A stretch of DNA of 64,000 nt, taken from the NCBI RefSeq assembly GCF_902150065.1, contig NC_043986.1, positions 12,733,890 to 12,797,889 of the forward strand. Reading direction: 5' to 3'. This stretch comes from Myripristis murdjan (Eukaryota; Chordata; Actinopteri; Holocentriformes; Holocentridae). The notes below the pieces were generated by a model. The model did no database searches, had not been told where the DNA came from, and saw only the letters and a program-made list of their open reading frames with translations. Position 1 is the first letter of the stretch. Each line of letters begins with the position of its first letter. Both the position numbers and the translations under genes were made by a program. Of this stretch, positions 41,634 to 54,608 are shown piece after piece.

Positions 41634-44600
41634 TCACACTGCAGCCTTGGCCTGCGTGGTCTTGGCCAGAGCCTTCAGGTCTGCGATGCACTTGGCGATG
41701 CTCTCTTTCTCCTGAGAAGTGACACAGACACAAACATGAGCCCTAAGAAGTACACCTGTGGAGATCTATCCATAGAAAAAGGAATAATAATAGTCATAAT
41801 AATAATCAAATGCTATTCACATAGACCACCACTTAGAAAAAACTCTTGATCTTGAAATGATTTTCTCACTATGGATGTAGCTATTTTTTACATTTTTTTT
41901 TAAACCTTTATTTATCCAAGATAGATTCACTGAGCGACCCTGCTCTTTTCCTGCGACAGAAATATCTTAATAGTTACAAAAAATGACAGCCTTTAGCACA
42001 GAAATCATTTTGTAAGACTTTGCCTCAGTTTTTTTTTTTTTTTTTAAAAGGTATATCTCCTTTTGGACTAAAACTTTATAGTAAATACTAAAACATATCT
42101 CAGATAGACAAACTGAATGTGAGGAAAATGCAGTATACCAAACTGAAGAGTCAAATTTTACAGAGGGGTTGTCTTTGGCTCAATGGCTCCCTCTAGTGGA
42201 TAGATGAATGGCAGTGGCACTAATCCACACATTTAGTGAAATAACAGCCTTGGAATCAACTCGGAATAATGGATTTAAATACTCTGCCAAGCAACAATGT
42301 GGAGGTAAAAAAAAAAAAAATCACATCATTGAGGAAAACAAGCTGAGACAATCATGAATGGTCCGTGGACTGACCTGCTGGGGGGTGATGCTGCTGACGA
42401 CGCTCTTCTCCACCCAGTTGACCATGTGCTCCTTCTCCATCTGCCGGTGGAGGTTCTGCAGGGCGACCTGATAGTCCAAGCGCTTCTTCACCTCATTGGT
42501 CACCATCTGTAGCCTCTCCCTGTAGTTGGTCTCCAGCAGCATGGCCACGTTGTTCTGAGAGGGACAGAGGACTTGATCTAAGTCTCTTCATATTCACATC
42601 GAGTCTCAGTTTAGCATTTTTTTCAGTGACTTAAAAGCCTTTACAGGAGCAATAAATAGAAAGCATTATCAACAACTACAGACAATATGGCAGAATGTGT
42701 TACTGTAGAAATTAATGTATAGAATGTAATCTTAAACTGTGTATACAGAAAACCAGGATCCTGACTTGACACCAAGAAGAACAACAAGTGACAGTGTTGC
42801 ATTAATAGACGCCATTTTTACAAATTAAACTGGGAGCAGAGTAGTACGTGGACTGATTCTTAATGATATAATTGACCACCTTCCTGTTTTTTGCATCTTC
42901 ACAGAACTTTTTGAAGATATAATTCATAGAAAACTCACACTAATTCTGCTACTTGTAATTTGATTTGACAAAGAACAACAGAAGCCACATGGGCTTTTAC
43001 GGGGGACTTGAGGAAGCCAAGCTGGATATTCAAATCATGATCTAAACAGAGCCTGTGGCAAATTTCTGTTTACTTTTACCTTTTATGACAAAACAGAAAA
43101 AAGGAAGCACCATTATAGTCTTCTCTGGATGGCAGTATTACCAGGTAATCTGATTTTGCCTGGGTGCTTTTTGGGCCACAGTGCAGCAAAAATGGCTAAT
43201 CTCATTTCAAGAGGCTCTATACTATTTTAACTCCAATGCTGCAGCTGCTGAACTCTTTCCCACCTTTTTTTAGCTATCCCATTGGTGTACTAAGGCCTAA
43301 ATTTGAATTGTCATTATCTTTGCTGAATCCTACCATCACTGCTGCAATGACTCAATTTTGCCATATCACCAACCACCTCATCTAATCTAATCTAATCTAA
43401 TCTAATCTCAAGAATCCAGCTGCTCCTCCCAGCCAGTAAAATATATAGCTATTGTGATCCAGATAACTGGTAAGTTAGCCTGTTATTGAAATACCAGATG
43501 TCAAACTGGGTGGGATTAAAATGAATCCACAGCATCAGAATCAAGTCAAACTACAGTTGGTAATTTCAACTGGGATTTTTAAATATGGTGGTCAGATCAT
43601 CACGGAGGGTATTTCCATGCCCAAGATTCATGTTTAAAGACGTTACTTCTATCAACGTTACATTTCCTGCTGGCTGCCCTTAAAGCGGCCGATAAAAGTC
43701 ACAGATTAAGTAATTAATGACCTTTTAACTCCAAACTCCTCTGATGGAGGTGTTCAGTGTCTTTAAGTAAAATCGTATCACAGCTGCCAGGTGTTATGTT
43801 ATTATATAAATGTGAAGCAGTGCATTATTGGAAAACAACGGATTCTCAGGTGAAAACACAGATGCAAGGCTCACAGCTGCTTACCCTCTTGGCATCGAAG
43901 AGCATCCCTCTTCCCTCTACTCTCCACTGTTCCTTCTTCTCATTCTCGATGGCCTGAGTCAGGTTGGTCATGGCGACGTCCTTCACCTCCTGAGCCTTAG
44001 CCACTTTCTCCTACAAAGACACACACAGAAACATACATGGTAAGAGAGGGACTACAGGAGTGTGTGCAAAGGATATTCATAGGAAGGGGGACTATTACTC
44101 TTTTCTGACTGAAATCCTTAGGAATGATCACAGTATCCGATACAGGATCATCCGTTTAAGCCCAGGAACTACAATCTCCCTCTGCTGCACCAAACAGGGA
44201 TAACATACAGGATCGCACAAAAAAAAATCTAATCTACATAGTTACTGGCCTACCTCATTCAGTTTGTCAGCAAAAGCGGCAACACTAGGGCCAAATTTCT
44301 TGACACCGTAGATGAGGACAGCGCCTATAGCGGCAGCAGTGAAGGTCTCATGGTTGATAACGTAGATCTCCTTGGAGAGCAAGTAGACGAGAAGACCAGT
44401 GCCCAGCATGTAGGGTCCTAGTGATGGCAGGGACGAGAGTGAGATTTAGCCCAAATCATTTCAAAAATGTTATAATGAAGTGATAAAATCATGCAGTAGT
44501 GTATTTTTTCCCCACAGACAGTTGGAAAGTCAAGAGCAAGATGAAAGAGGGGAAACACAGGAATGACAAATCTTGTGAGAAGTTATTCTAAACAGCAGGA

Positions 44601-46013
44601 ACACACAAGTGGCGCTGTCTCCTTTCTTGTACCTTGTGGGTTATAGTGGAATCTGGAAAAAAAAACTCTCATTTTGGAGATTCAGTCTTGTGAAAATTGT
44701 TAAATGCTTGTAGTTTTTCCTCCTAAAATCCATTATTAAGCACATCAGGACTGCAAACAGACAAGTCATAACAAACAGGACTCTTGAAATGTAATGATAG
44801 GAAATGCTTGGCATGGGTGAGGTACGCTTACCAATTCTGCTCAGTTCAAACATTTGTTTTTGAGATGAGAGAAAATAACTTTGTGAATAGTTATATGGTT
44901 GGGTGGATAATTCTGTTTAATAAGATACAAATGTTTTATTTGTTGTGCATGAAATTATGTTAATTCAGGCTTTCGCAGAAGTTTAAAAACAACAATTATA
45001 AGTTGTCAAAATAACTGATATTCACGTCTACTGACCGGTGACCCCAGTTTTGGGGTACAAGAGCTGGAACAGCTCCTCTGGGAAGATGCCATGACGGACT
45101 TTGCCTCCCTTCTCTGGCAGAGGGGGAACTGGGGCCAGACTCTGGGACGATGTGTGGAGGGAACGGGATGCGTGGACCAGGCTGCACACACCACAAACAA
45201 TGGACATGTTATTGCTTTAAAAGATACAAGCCTGATAAAAATAATGATACTGGCTTTACTTATTTCATAATTGTATCATAAATAAACAGCAATCGGTGAG
45301 ACATACCCTGCTCCGAGGGGGCCACTGCTTTTCAGACCACTGGCTGAAAATAAAGAGAACAGCAATGTTAAGAGATAAAGATAAGGATAAAGATAAAGAT
45401 AAAGATGACACTTTGAATGGCAATGTCAACAAAACCACAGGCAGATCTGGTAACGTTAGCACAGCATTCATTGGTACATTTTCTGCAAGCTTCAAATGAG
45501 CAATTAAGCACACCACTAAAAACACATTTGAGCTGTATTTACGTTGTGCAATTAATAAAGGGTCAAGACATGTGCGATGTCCGATGAACAGCCACCTGTC
45601 AGAGAGGTGACATTTGCAGGCGTGCAGTGATAGCTTTCGGCTAACCTAGCTTAGGTTTGCTAAGGCTAGCTAATGCTTCACGGCTTTAGCCAGGTAGCGG
45701 TGATGTCTGCTTGTATTACTGGCAAAATTACAAAATAACCACCGACTAAGCAGCTGTTTGTCGACTTTATCCTCCACATACAGCTTTCATGGTAAAAACC
45801 TAGCTAGCATGCCACTGCATTAGCTACCAGCAGCTAGCGTTAGCATGTCGCTCATTCAATGCGCGGCCTTCACTTTACCCTTCAGCTTCACATTCACTTT
45901 AAACTTCTGTCCTGCGGGCTGACAGCCGCGTTACGCCGCAACTGATTTGTCTCTTTAGCGTCTGAAAAACTGACTTAGTGCCCACCTGTAACAAAAACGA
46001 GCCTGGACAGCAT
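41634..46013 (-). CDS. atp5pb: mitochondrial ATP synthase peripheral stalk subunit b (7 exons)
   Basis: It is the Fo subunit b, inner-membrane anchored, that holds the F1 head against rotation. The exons from 3' to 5' are 41634-41711, 42375-42554, 43885-44010, 44254-44417, 45036-45181, 45307-45343 and 45986-46013, giving 252 residues against 256 in human. MLSRLVFVTASGLK starts an arginine-containing mitochondrial presequence without acidic residues. After the presequence come PYMLGTGLLVYLLSKEIYVI (first membrane hairpin) and AAAIGAVLIYGVKKFGP (second), then the long charged helix with YRERLQMV, RLDYQVALQNL and HMVNWVEKSVVSSI. The C-terminus SIAKCIADLKALAK is diagnostic. The start is the first ATG with the presequence. 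It is divergent from the gene at 47731. Confidence 0.96.
43379..43408. repeat. (TAATC)n pentanucleotide repeat
   Basis: Six tandem TAATC/CTAAT units within an atp5pb intron. Simple repeat. Confidence 0.9.
45373..45406. repeat. (GATAAA)n hexanucleotide repeat
   Basis: Five to six GATAAA units with one GATAAG. On the atp5pb strand it is (TTTATC)n, lying about 30-62 bases upstream of the exon 2 acceptor, so it may add to the pyrimidine-rich branch-point region. Confidence 0.85.
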
Positions 46014-46089
46014 GTTTGCGGGATGAAGTGCCAAGTCGTTGCTCCGCCGGGCACCCTTGTCTCGGCCTCTTCGTGCCCTTCTGCAAAGA

Positions 46090-46140
46090 ACCACAAGGAT
46101 GGCGGCGTCACGGGAAGTTCTTTTGAAATAACGCGAGATT
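46090..46140 (-). promoter_or_regulatory. atp5pb proximal promoter motifs
   Basis: GATGGCGGC at 46098-46106 matches the YY1 core. It lies about 90 bp upstream of the atp5pb ATG and is followed by CGTCA (CRE half-site) and ACGCGAGA (partial TCTCGCGA element). YY1 and TCTCGCGA motifs are typical of TATA-less housekeeping and mitochondrial gene promoters. Function is inferred from motif and position. Confidence 0.4.
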
Positions 46141-47730
46141 TCTTATTGGCGTTTTAAACGAAAGTTCCACTAGATGTCGCTGTTCGCAAACGTTCAGTGT
46201 TAACTGACTGTGGCTGAGTTTTTTTTTATTTTTTTTATTTTTTTTTTTTTATTATTAATTTATTTAAATAGGACCAATTGACTTATGGATTTATTACATG
46301 ATTTTTTAAAATTCATTGTTTTGGGTGACTTAATTTTATCAGTATTACCACATATGAATTTTGTTGAAGATTATTATTATGTAAAATGTGTGTTGTAGTC
46401 AGTAAGCCTAACAGTCTGCAAATAAGACACAGAAACACACACACACAAACACACACGCACACACCAAAATCCAACAAAAACAAACAGTAAGGCTGTTCAT
46501 GCTGAGTAAAATGATTGTACTGTACTAAGATCTAAGTCATTATCACATTTAAATGAGAAATGAGAATGCTAAAATAAAGAATTGAGCTCCCATCAGACAG
46601 CTAATACTGTATAACTTTCCTTCCCAAGTGATAAGCTTTATCCCAAATTACAGAGGGAATTGACCGGGTCTGTCTCTAATCTTGAGGCCCACCCGTGCAT
46701 GGCATCAGTTTAATGCGAGTGGCTGCTGAGATAGAGGAACATATGACGACGTGGTGTGCTCTTTACTTCCTGTAAAATATGCTTAACAGAAACAGCTACA
46801 TGTGAAACACAAAGCTGCCAGAGGAGAAAGCAAATGGTTGGCTTCCCGACCACTCCTAGGACCTTTACCCAATGAATGAAATGGCTTAGCAGGTAGGTGT
46901 TACATCTTAATACTTATTTAACTCCATTTACTTCTTGCATAATCTTGCACATTTTCTTCCCACAGCCACAACTAGCAGATCACAGTCACCAGGCCTGCTC
47001 TGTCTGTGTGAAAATTGCTTCTGTGGTGTTCAGCATTAAAGGAGTTTTCAGCCAAGTGCAACAGCTATCACTACACTAACTCTGCTACTACTACAAGTAA
47101 TACTACTACTATAGTACTAGTACAGCCACAATTTATTTGTATTTGAGCTAAAACTGCTTCAGCTGCTACTACTGCACTGAACCCACACTGATAGAAAAGC
47201 AAATGCATTGTTGAGCTAAATAGAGCATCTTAGATCTAAAACTTTTAACTTTTCCCCCATTTTCTTTTATTATCACTGTTTGTAAAATCTTACTTTGATT
47301 ATATGACGTGTTTGAGAAATACAAACATATGCCAAACAAATATGAAGGCATACAGAAATGTCCTCATATTTTTTTATATGTGTCTTTTTAGGTATGTTTT
47401 AAACACTTACTGTACATTGTTTACAGTTAATAATTTCTCAGTAATAGTTTGAAAGTTAAGTAACCAAGACTTTGAGAGACATACAAAATTATGAATATTT
47501 TACACATGTTTTATATACATTATTTTACTCTCAGATGTCCCTTAGGGCCCAATATGCTGAACCTGCAACACTTAAAAATCCTCTTTTTCTTCTACCTATG
47601 ATATTTAATTTGATCGCACTGGTAAATTGTATGTTTCCACCTCATTTGTTTACATGTTTTGCATCATGGTAACTGCATGTAAAAATCACCACTGTAGGCT
47701 TGAGGCCCCATAACAGCCAAAAGCGCCACC
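46141..47730. other. divergent intergenic region atp5pb / traf3ip3-like
   Basis: No gene was recognised. The region begins with a T-rich tract (about 46219-46260). It then has an (AC)-rich patch (46436-46464), AT-rich sequence, and a TACTAC patch near 47070-47125. The start codon at 47731 is in a strong Kozak context (GCCACCATGG). A 5' non-coding exon for that gene may lie here but was not fixed. Confidence 0.5.
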
Positions 47731-50700
47731 ATGGACTCCCTGGATGTCAACACGCTCCAGCCATTTCTGGTGAAAGACTTTGAACAGCTACTGCAGCAAA
47801 GAGCAGAGAAACACGAGCATCTGCGAGGACGCAACAATGTGACTTCGTGCCGCAGTCCAACGAGAGAATTTGACACAAAACTGGTGAAGAACGTGCTGCA
47901 GGAAAAGAGACACCTGGAGTTTCTGAGGAGGAGATCAGTAAGCCCAGAAAAAAGCTGCGTGCAGTCTGTGAAGGCTGGATACCGTCCTTCAAAGAAAAAA
48001 CGCTCTGCAAAGACACGTTCAGTGAAACATCAGGGCCCGATCACCGAGCCAGACACAATGCATACAAATATCCACATGAGCCCTACCCCTACTGGACACC
48101 CAATGATGATACCCACTCCAGGCAAAAGTGTAAAAAGTGATGACCAAATCACCAATACATGGGTAAAAAAATAATATAATTCCGTCATTTATGCTCTAAA
48201 AGGAATAATATTGTTAACATTGCACAGGATTGGCAACTTATATTTCCTCTTATATCCTCAGGTTTCATTATGGGCAGAACCAGTGGCACAAAGCCATACA
48301 AAGAAGCAAGCAGCACATGCATCTACCTCCACACCGGTGATAAAGGGAGCAACCCAGCAGAGGGTGAAAAGCAACCTCGATAAAAGAGAGAACAGTATAA
48401 ATGGTAAAAGTCCCACAGGTTGCATAGGATTTTGGCAGGGGAATTCTCTTTTATTTGTAACAATACTGTTATTTTTCTCTGTTTGCTCTCTCTCTCAAAG
48501 GTAAAAAGACAAGCACCAAAACCATCACACGAACTGAAAAGATTCATCAAACTGAAAAACTGTCCCTCCAAACTGAGAGGGTTCACCAGAAAAAGATACT
48601 GCGAGAGGCCGGTGTACAGACCGAGTGAGTTTGACTTCAATTTCCCTGCAACTTTAGCTGTTGTTACATGTTGAATTTCACATTAGAAGAAGATGCATTC
48701 GGTGTCTGTGTTGCAAAATCTTGCTGTAATTAAATGTTTCCTTCCTTACAGGTCTGGCTTTGTCACCGTCAAGGAGTCAGTAAGTTTCATTCATTGTCGG
48801 TGTTGATCTAAATGAGGCATATTGATGAGGCTGAGCTATTTTTCATTGCAGAATAGAAAGATAACAAGACTCGACTCATAAAATGTGTTTTATTGTCTCT
48901 CATCTCTCAAATAACAGGACATTCAACTGCTGGCTGGCTATTTGCAGGTGGGCCAGTCACTTTATAGCACATAGGTGGCACTTAACATTAAATAGAGCAT
49001 TGTCTCACCGAATGCATGAAATGATAGATTGTGTGGTAAGCTTTATTTTAGTGTCTGTATTTTGAAACCTCCTCTCCTCTGTTACCCTGTTTCTGGCAGG
49101 AAGCTCTGTGGAGAGAGGAGGTAGTGAAGAAGAAGCTGATTTCCCTCCAAGACACTGCCTCTACCCTCCTGCACTCCTCTAACAAAATATGGACAGTAAG
49201 CCTCCTTCTTTGTCCTTCTCTAGCTCTCTGTTTCAATCAAATCCCCACCTTTAGTTTTGCATGAGTTGCCAGATGCCAGAAACTGTTTCAGTTGTGACAC
49301 TAGATTGAAAAGTATTGTATCACATTCAGCTGTGGTCTATGTCTGTTTCTGCCTCAAGAAGGCATATGAGGCCTGTGGTTTGAAACTTCCTGCTTCCTCT
49401 CTATACTTCATAGGAAGAGTGCAAGCTGTCTCTCTCATAGAGGAAGGGCGTGTCAGACAGTTAGGTATTATAGGTGCTATACATCTAGTTAGTTTCTCTC
49501 TGGGTCACTTTTGACTGTGTGATGAATGGCGGTGGAGGATTAAAGTGTTTCCCTTTCTGCACGAGACTAGATTTGAACAGCAGGAGAGCTAGAGGTTTAT
49601 TCACTTTAAATTCTTGTTGTTTCCCATCCAGGTATGTTATCATTGGTCATCTTATATGTTACTGGCCATGTTTTGCCCTGCAGAGTTTGTAACAGTGTGG
49701 TATTACAGCATGTACTGACATCATCGTCTTACTTTCAACTTACTGATGCTGTAACTTCTCTTTGTGCACCGGTGGGTGCAGCTGGTGGAGACACCGACAC
49801 AGACTGTGGTCTATCAGCCATTACATTCCACTCGGCAGATTATAGTGTGACAGCCAGTCATTTCCTCTCTAACCCACACAGGCTCGCTGCAGTGAGGACC
49901 TGCTGAAAAACAAGATCAAGGCTCTGGAGGCGCAGCTGCAAGTCTGCCTGCAGGTGAGAAAGCAGCAGTCTGCAGCTATCAGCCCATCAAGAGATCTTTT
50001 TTTTTCTTTTAGCTGATATTGTTGTCACTGAAGCAAGAAGTGAATGCTTTTTAGTTATTTTGTTGGAGTGTTTTTTTCAGTTCTTAATTATGGTGCTTTT
50101 ATTGTTTGCAACCCTCACATTAGTCCATCTTAAAACAACCAACCATGCAAGGCTGTAAAAGGTTGGTGTGGGTTGCATCAGGACCTAGAGCTTAAATAGT
50201 TTTAATCAGGGTGGTGTTGGGACTTTTCAGAAGTTTCCCAAGAATGGAGTGAAGAAACTGGTGCTACAGATGGAGGAACAGAAGCTGGTGTATGAGGAGA
50301 AGGCTTTGGCTGCCCTGCAGAAAGCCACACAAGAGAAGACTGAGGCTCTGAGCAAGGCTGAAACCCTCCAGGTTAAACATCTAGCTTTTAACCCACGTCT
50401 TGTATTTTTAGATTCATTTTAAACCCTCATGCTCAGAGCTGTAATATGTTCCCAGTAACAAGCATAAACTTGATATCTTACAAAGTGAAAACACTCAACA
50501 TCAAGTTCAGATTGAGGATTTTCTTGGCTTTCCTTGTGATTTGTTTTCCATTCCCAGATCAAAAAGGCCTGTCTAATACAGAGTTAAATAGATGTGCACA
50601 ATGCAGCTTAATCACAATTCTTCATAAGACATTTAATATTTTTGCCACTAGGAGGCGCTACTCACAGCAAAGGCAGAGTCACTAAGGTGGCAGAGCCTTT

Positions 50701-51894
50701 ATGAGGAGCTGAAGCTTAGCTCCAGCCAACTGAAGGAGAGCCGAGACCTCAGCGATGGACAGCTGCAACAGCTGCACAGCCAACTGCAGGTACTGTACAA
50801 CAACAGCATATACAGCGAGTCTATGTTCACATAGTTCTCTCTAAATAGATATGAAAACTTGTGTGTGTCCTGTGCAGCTGTCCCAGGCCCGAGAGGCAGA
50901 GCTGCGGGAGGAGCTGGTGTCAGTGCAGCAAGAGAAGGAGGAGCTACAGTACAACATTTCCTTGCTGGAGGAGGACAACCAGACTCTGAGAGAAGAAATC
51001 CAGTACCTTAGAGGTGAAAGACGTGGACCAAGGAGTCATAGTCATTTTTAAATCACATGATATTTTTGACAGTGTGCAGACTCTACCTTTTTTGTGACTT
51101 TTTGCCTGTCTTGCACCTGTCTGCCAAATTGAATGTGCATGCTCTATTTGTGAAACATTTTTAAATCACCCCATAAAGGCCCAAGATTAAGGGAAGGGGG
51201 ACATTAAACACAAGTCCTTGATCAATCTCCAAAGCAAAATACAATAAGACTTAACTCTGAGTGCTCTTCAGTACCATAGAGCTTTTAAAGTGCACTCAGG
51301 CCTTTACAAGAGAGCATATGGATGTTTTAGGTCCTCATAGTGGTAGTTGGTTTGTGCATCATAAGAGCCCCACTTGTCCTAATTCACAGATGGCGGCACT
51401 GAGAATGAGGGCGTCACGGTGCAGGTGTGTTTGCCATCAGAGGAAGCAGAGCAGTATGTGAAGAGAGAGTCTGATGTGGGGGAGCAGCTCCATCACACTC
51501 AGAACAGACTCAAGCTGAAGGAGAAAGAGGTGAGGGTGAGATTTCAACCCCCTCTGCTGAATGCAGTGCAGTATCCTGGAGCATATTCACAACTCCAGCA
51601 CTTCATGAATCTAATATTCATCTGCTCACACACTAGGTGAGGCAGAAATAATGTCCCAAATGAACAGCATATGTGGTCCCATTTGCAAGTGGCACGCACA
51701 GAGTCATGCTGAAACTGATGTCTGTGTGTGTGTGTGTGTGTGTGTGTATCTGCACAGTGTGAAGAGCTGCAGAAAGATTTGGATGCCATGGAGCAGGAGT
51801 GTCAGTCCAGCCAGGCCCGGCTGACGCAGTGCAGGGACGAGCTCCGGCAACTCAGCCATCGCCGCAGCAGCAGGGTGAGTGTGTTTGTGTGTGT

Positions 51895-51925
<31 letters not shown>

Positions 51926-52301
51926 ACAGAGTCCCTTAATGTCCTTCTTCATGCTGAAATGTGTTTTCTTGCCCTTACGTCAACATCCCAACCTAACTCT
52001 GCTGCAATGAAGGCTAGAGCAGCATACAAAGCAACCCGAGCAGGGAAGATCGGCGCCCTGCTTGTATATAACTCAGGTATTTTTTGCCTTCTCTGTGTAG
52101 CGGCTGTGCAGCTCCTGGTGGAGGGTGTGTGTCTTCCTTCTCCTATTCCTGGCTGTATCAGGGGTTGCCATGTTGTGGCTGTGGCACCCTCCTTTCAGGG
52201 AGCAAGTCGAAGACGTGTACTCGGACATAGAGATGCGCATCGAAGACTATCTCATGCAAATGGCTTCTCCTCAACACTCGGGCTGTTTCAGACCAATGTG
52301 A
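47731..52301 (+). CDS. traf3ip3: TRAF3IP3-like coiled-coil, tail-anchored protein (13 exons)
   Basis: The exons are 47731-48162, 48262-48403, 48501-48624, 48752-48779, 48918-48947, 49100-49195, 49882-49953, 50231-50371, 50652-50789, 50878-51013, 51390-51529, 51758-51874 and 52101-52301, giving 598 residues. The first ~280 residues are basic and low in order. A motif AGVQTE ends exon 3. From about 290 to 530 the chain is a long coiled coil (for example KIKALEAQLQ, ELREELVSVQQEKEEL). The end has one hydrophobic segment at about 541-560 (VCVFLLLFLAVSGVAMLWLW) and a 38-residue tail. Size, coiled coil and C-terminal anchor fit TRAF3IP3/T3JAM, which recruits TRAF3 and modulates JNK and lymphocyte signalling. 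SLMAP-like proteins are the main alternative. The family call is by layout and recall, not by alignment. Confidence 0.65.
51722..51747. repeat. (GT)n directly before exon 12 of the traf3ip3-like gene
   Basis: About 12 GT units end about 10 bases before the acceptor at 51757, so the repeat is the polypyrimidine/branch region of this acceptor. Confidence 0.9.
51880..51925. repeat. (GT)n directly after exon 12 of the traf3ip3-like gene
   Basis: An interrupted GT array starts about 6 bases after the donor at 51875. Every GT is a potential cryptic donor. Confidence 0.9.
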
Positions 52302-52451
52302 CAACATCACTGTTCAGGGATGTTAGCTTTCCATAGCCAAGTTTTGCTGTTATTGTGAAAGTAATTTTTTCAGGGGTGAAGATTATTTATTTGTATGTTT
52401 GAAAACCATTATATGCATTTCTGAGTAAGAGTTTGTTTTGAATTGGAACTG

Positions 52452-52457
52452 AATAAA
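52452..52457 (+). terminator. traf3ip3-like poly(A) signal AATAAA
   Basis: A canonical AATAAA 151 bp after the stop codon at 52301, followed by GT-rich sequence (GTGTGTGTGG), a typical downstream element. Confidence 0.75.
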
Positions 52458-52837
52458 GTGTGTGTGGTATGTAAGATTTTATTGTGTTTACATATGTAAG
52501 CTGTACTGTACACGTCTGCGGTGTAAGTTCAAATACGATGGATCCAGTGACAAAAATGCTGTTTGTAATAGAGCAAATGGAAACATGCAGAAGGCACCGT
52601 TAACTCGCAGGTTGGTTTGTGAACAGTGGCACTTTGTGAAACTTTGTGACATAGTGGTGCTGGAAGCAGCACTGGTGCTGTTTTTGATTCAGAAAAGGTA
52701 TTGCTCAAAATAAAAGACACAATAAACATGATGTGATAAACACAAAGTTATTCTGTATATCATTCTCATGGTACTTTCTTTCATTTCTTTCATTTTATTA
52801 GTGATAAAAAATATTTTCATCAGTAAATAGATATAGA

Positions 52838-53003
52838 TAGATTGATTTGCTTTATTGATCCCAAACTGGGAAATTATTATGTTACAGCAGCATCAATGGA
52901 AAGATAAAAAAGCTCATTGTACAATATAAAGCAGATACAGTAAATAGAATAAATGCAAAAATATATACAATAAAGATTATATACAGTAAAAAAAAAAAAA
53001 AAA
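52838..53003. repeat. interspersed repeat fragment (LINE-type)
   Basis: TTTGCTTTATTGATCCCAAA and AACTGGGAAATTA, then an AT-rich part and an A run. The TTTATTGATCCC..GGGAAATT motif is the reverse complement of a common teleost LINE/SINE 3' region. Limits are approximate. Confidence 0.45.
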
Positions 53004-54308
53004 TGATACTACAAGGCCAGTTATCTCAAAAATTGATTTTTAATCCTAATGAAGTTACATGTTTGGTGCGAGACACATATCTGAATTAACTCTGGAGCAG
53101 AGGAGCAGGGTTGATCCAACTTGGTCGATTGGCCTAAGATCTGGCGAAGATCCACACACACAAAATTCACCCTGTGCAGTGTCTTTTATTTCCTGCTGAT
53201 TCATATATTTCTCACAGCATATATTAGTTGGACATCGAACAAAAGAGGCGCTTGCCAGCAGGGATCCAACTGTATGTCACATCTACGATCCTGCATACGC
53301 CAACACATTGCTCTCCAAAGACGACATTTGCGGCCTGACCTTCAAGATGGCTCTGGCTCTCACATCTTGATGGATCACAGTGAAGAAGCAAATTCTTTGT
53401 CCATTCACAAATGTCTGTTGCCCTTTTAAGAGACCTTTTCATAATCAGTGAGTAAAATGTTCACACTGTATACCTGTCTGTGTGTAGATGCTTACTGCAG
53501 TGGAAGGGAGTCAGTATCCTATTCATTATGCCAGAAGAACACATGTGATAATTAGGTTATCCATAATTGTCTTTATGGTCAGATCCTCCCTCAGTTCTAC
53601 TTAAAAATCCAGAAAAGGTATGTGCAGTTTATATAATGTAATATACTTAACATAAAGTTTAATATGCTAAAATAACATTAACATGGTTACATATGGATAT
53701 TATCTGGAATTCACTGATTCAAAGTTACAGTTTCAATATATTTATGACCAGACTTTGCTATGGGAGAGTCAGTATTGTACTAAACTAAACTAAACTAGGC
53801 TATATTAAAAATTACAATAAACTGGCAACTCTTGCATAGGAAGATTGACTGCAGAAGGACAACTCTGATATGCAGCAGGATAACACTAAAATATACATGA
53901 GAAACCATCAATATTTGATGCAAAAAATGCAAAAAAGGTGATTTTTCACAGTTTCCTCTCTCTCTCTCTGTGATATGTGATTATTGCTTTATCAGCAAAA
54001 ACCAAAAAGCCCTTTTGTTCACAGACATAATACATTTGAAATACACCACTGACAGATAAAAATGCCCCGCGGCAAAAACCTTGACAATGTCAGCATTTCA
54101 GCGCTCTGTGACTTATGTTATGTAATGTATGTCCACACAATGATTTCCTAGAGGAAAGAGCGAATGTGGTGATTTGAAGAAGTAAAATATTACCCTGAAA
54201 TAATTTATCCTGGTCATAGCTGAAACTATATATTATTTTGAAAAAGATGATGATTTTTGCTAAATCCCTCAGAGTGAGAGGACGTTTCCCTCTCGCACAA
54301 GGCCTCTG

Positions 54309-54608
54309 TCAGTCCTTGACACACACAGCTGAGTGATGCACTGCCAGGATGTGGTAGCTACTAGCTGCTCCGGTCTGTGGTAGCCTAGCTGAGTGATATG
54401 TGGTAAATTCTACACAAAAGTTCATGAAACTGACATGGATGTGACACACAGCACCATCTATTGTTCGATCACACTCAAACATGACAAAACCCAGTCTTTC
54501 TGCGTGGGACAGAGCCCATTGTTCATTGTATTCAGTGGTTTTAACCGTTCCAGATAAAGCTCCATTCTCAATGAGCACTGACACAGCACATCCAACACAC
54601 ACATCCAT
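54309..54608 (-). other. open frame of 99 codons, coding status unknown
   Basis: An uninterrupted minus-strand frame contains protein-like stretches such as ENGALSGTVKTTEYNEQWAL and RLGFVMFECDRTIDGAVCH. The ATG directly follows an in-frame stop, with no convincing upstream exon. No family was recognised. It may be a chance frame, a fragment of an old gene, or part of a repeat. It overlaps the likely promoter of the DNase gene. Confidence 0.2.

Noticed and set aside
42301-42320. Possible retroposed gene or pseudogene near A runs in atp5pb introns
   Set aside because: The A run stands alone with no coding homology or flanking duplication. It is simple sequence.
45600-45860. Repeated GCTAGC/CTAGCTTAG motifs in atp5pb intron 1
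   Set aside because: Several copies of short GCTAGC-type words occur, but there is no clear tandem unit, inverted ends or palindrome of useful length.
51728-52336. Long + frame of 202 codons across 51728-52336
   Set aside because: It starts in a GT microsatellite and reads through introns. The true coding path uses only 51758-51874 and then 52101-52301 in another frame, ending in the membrane anchor.
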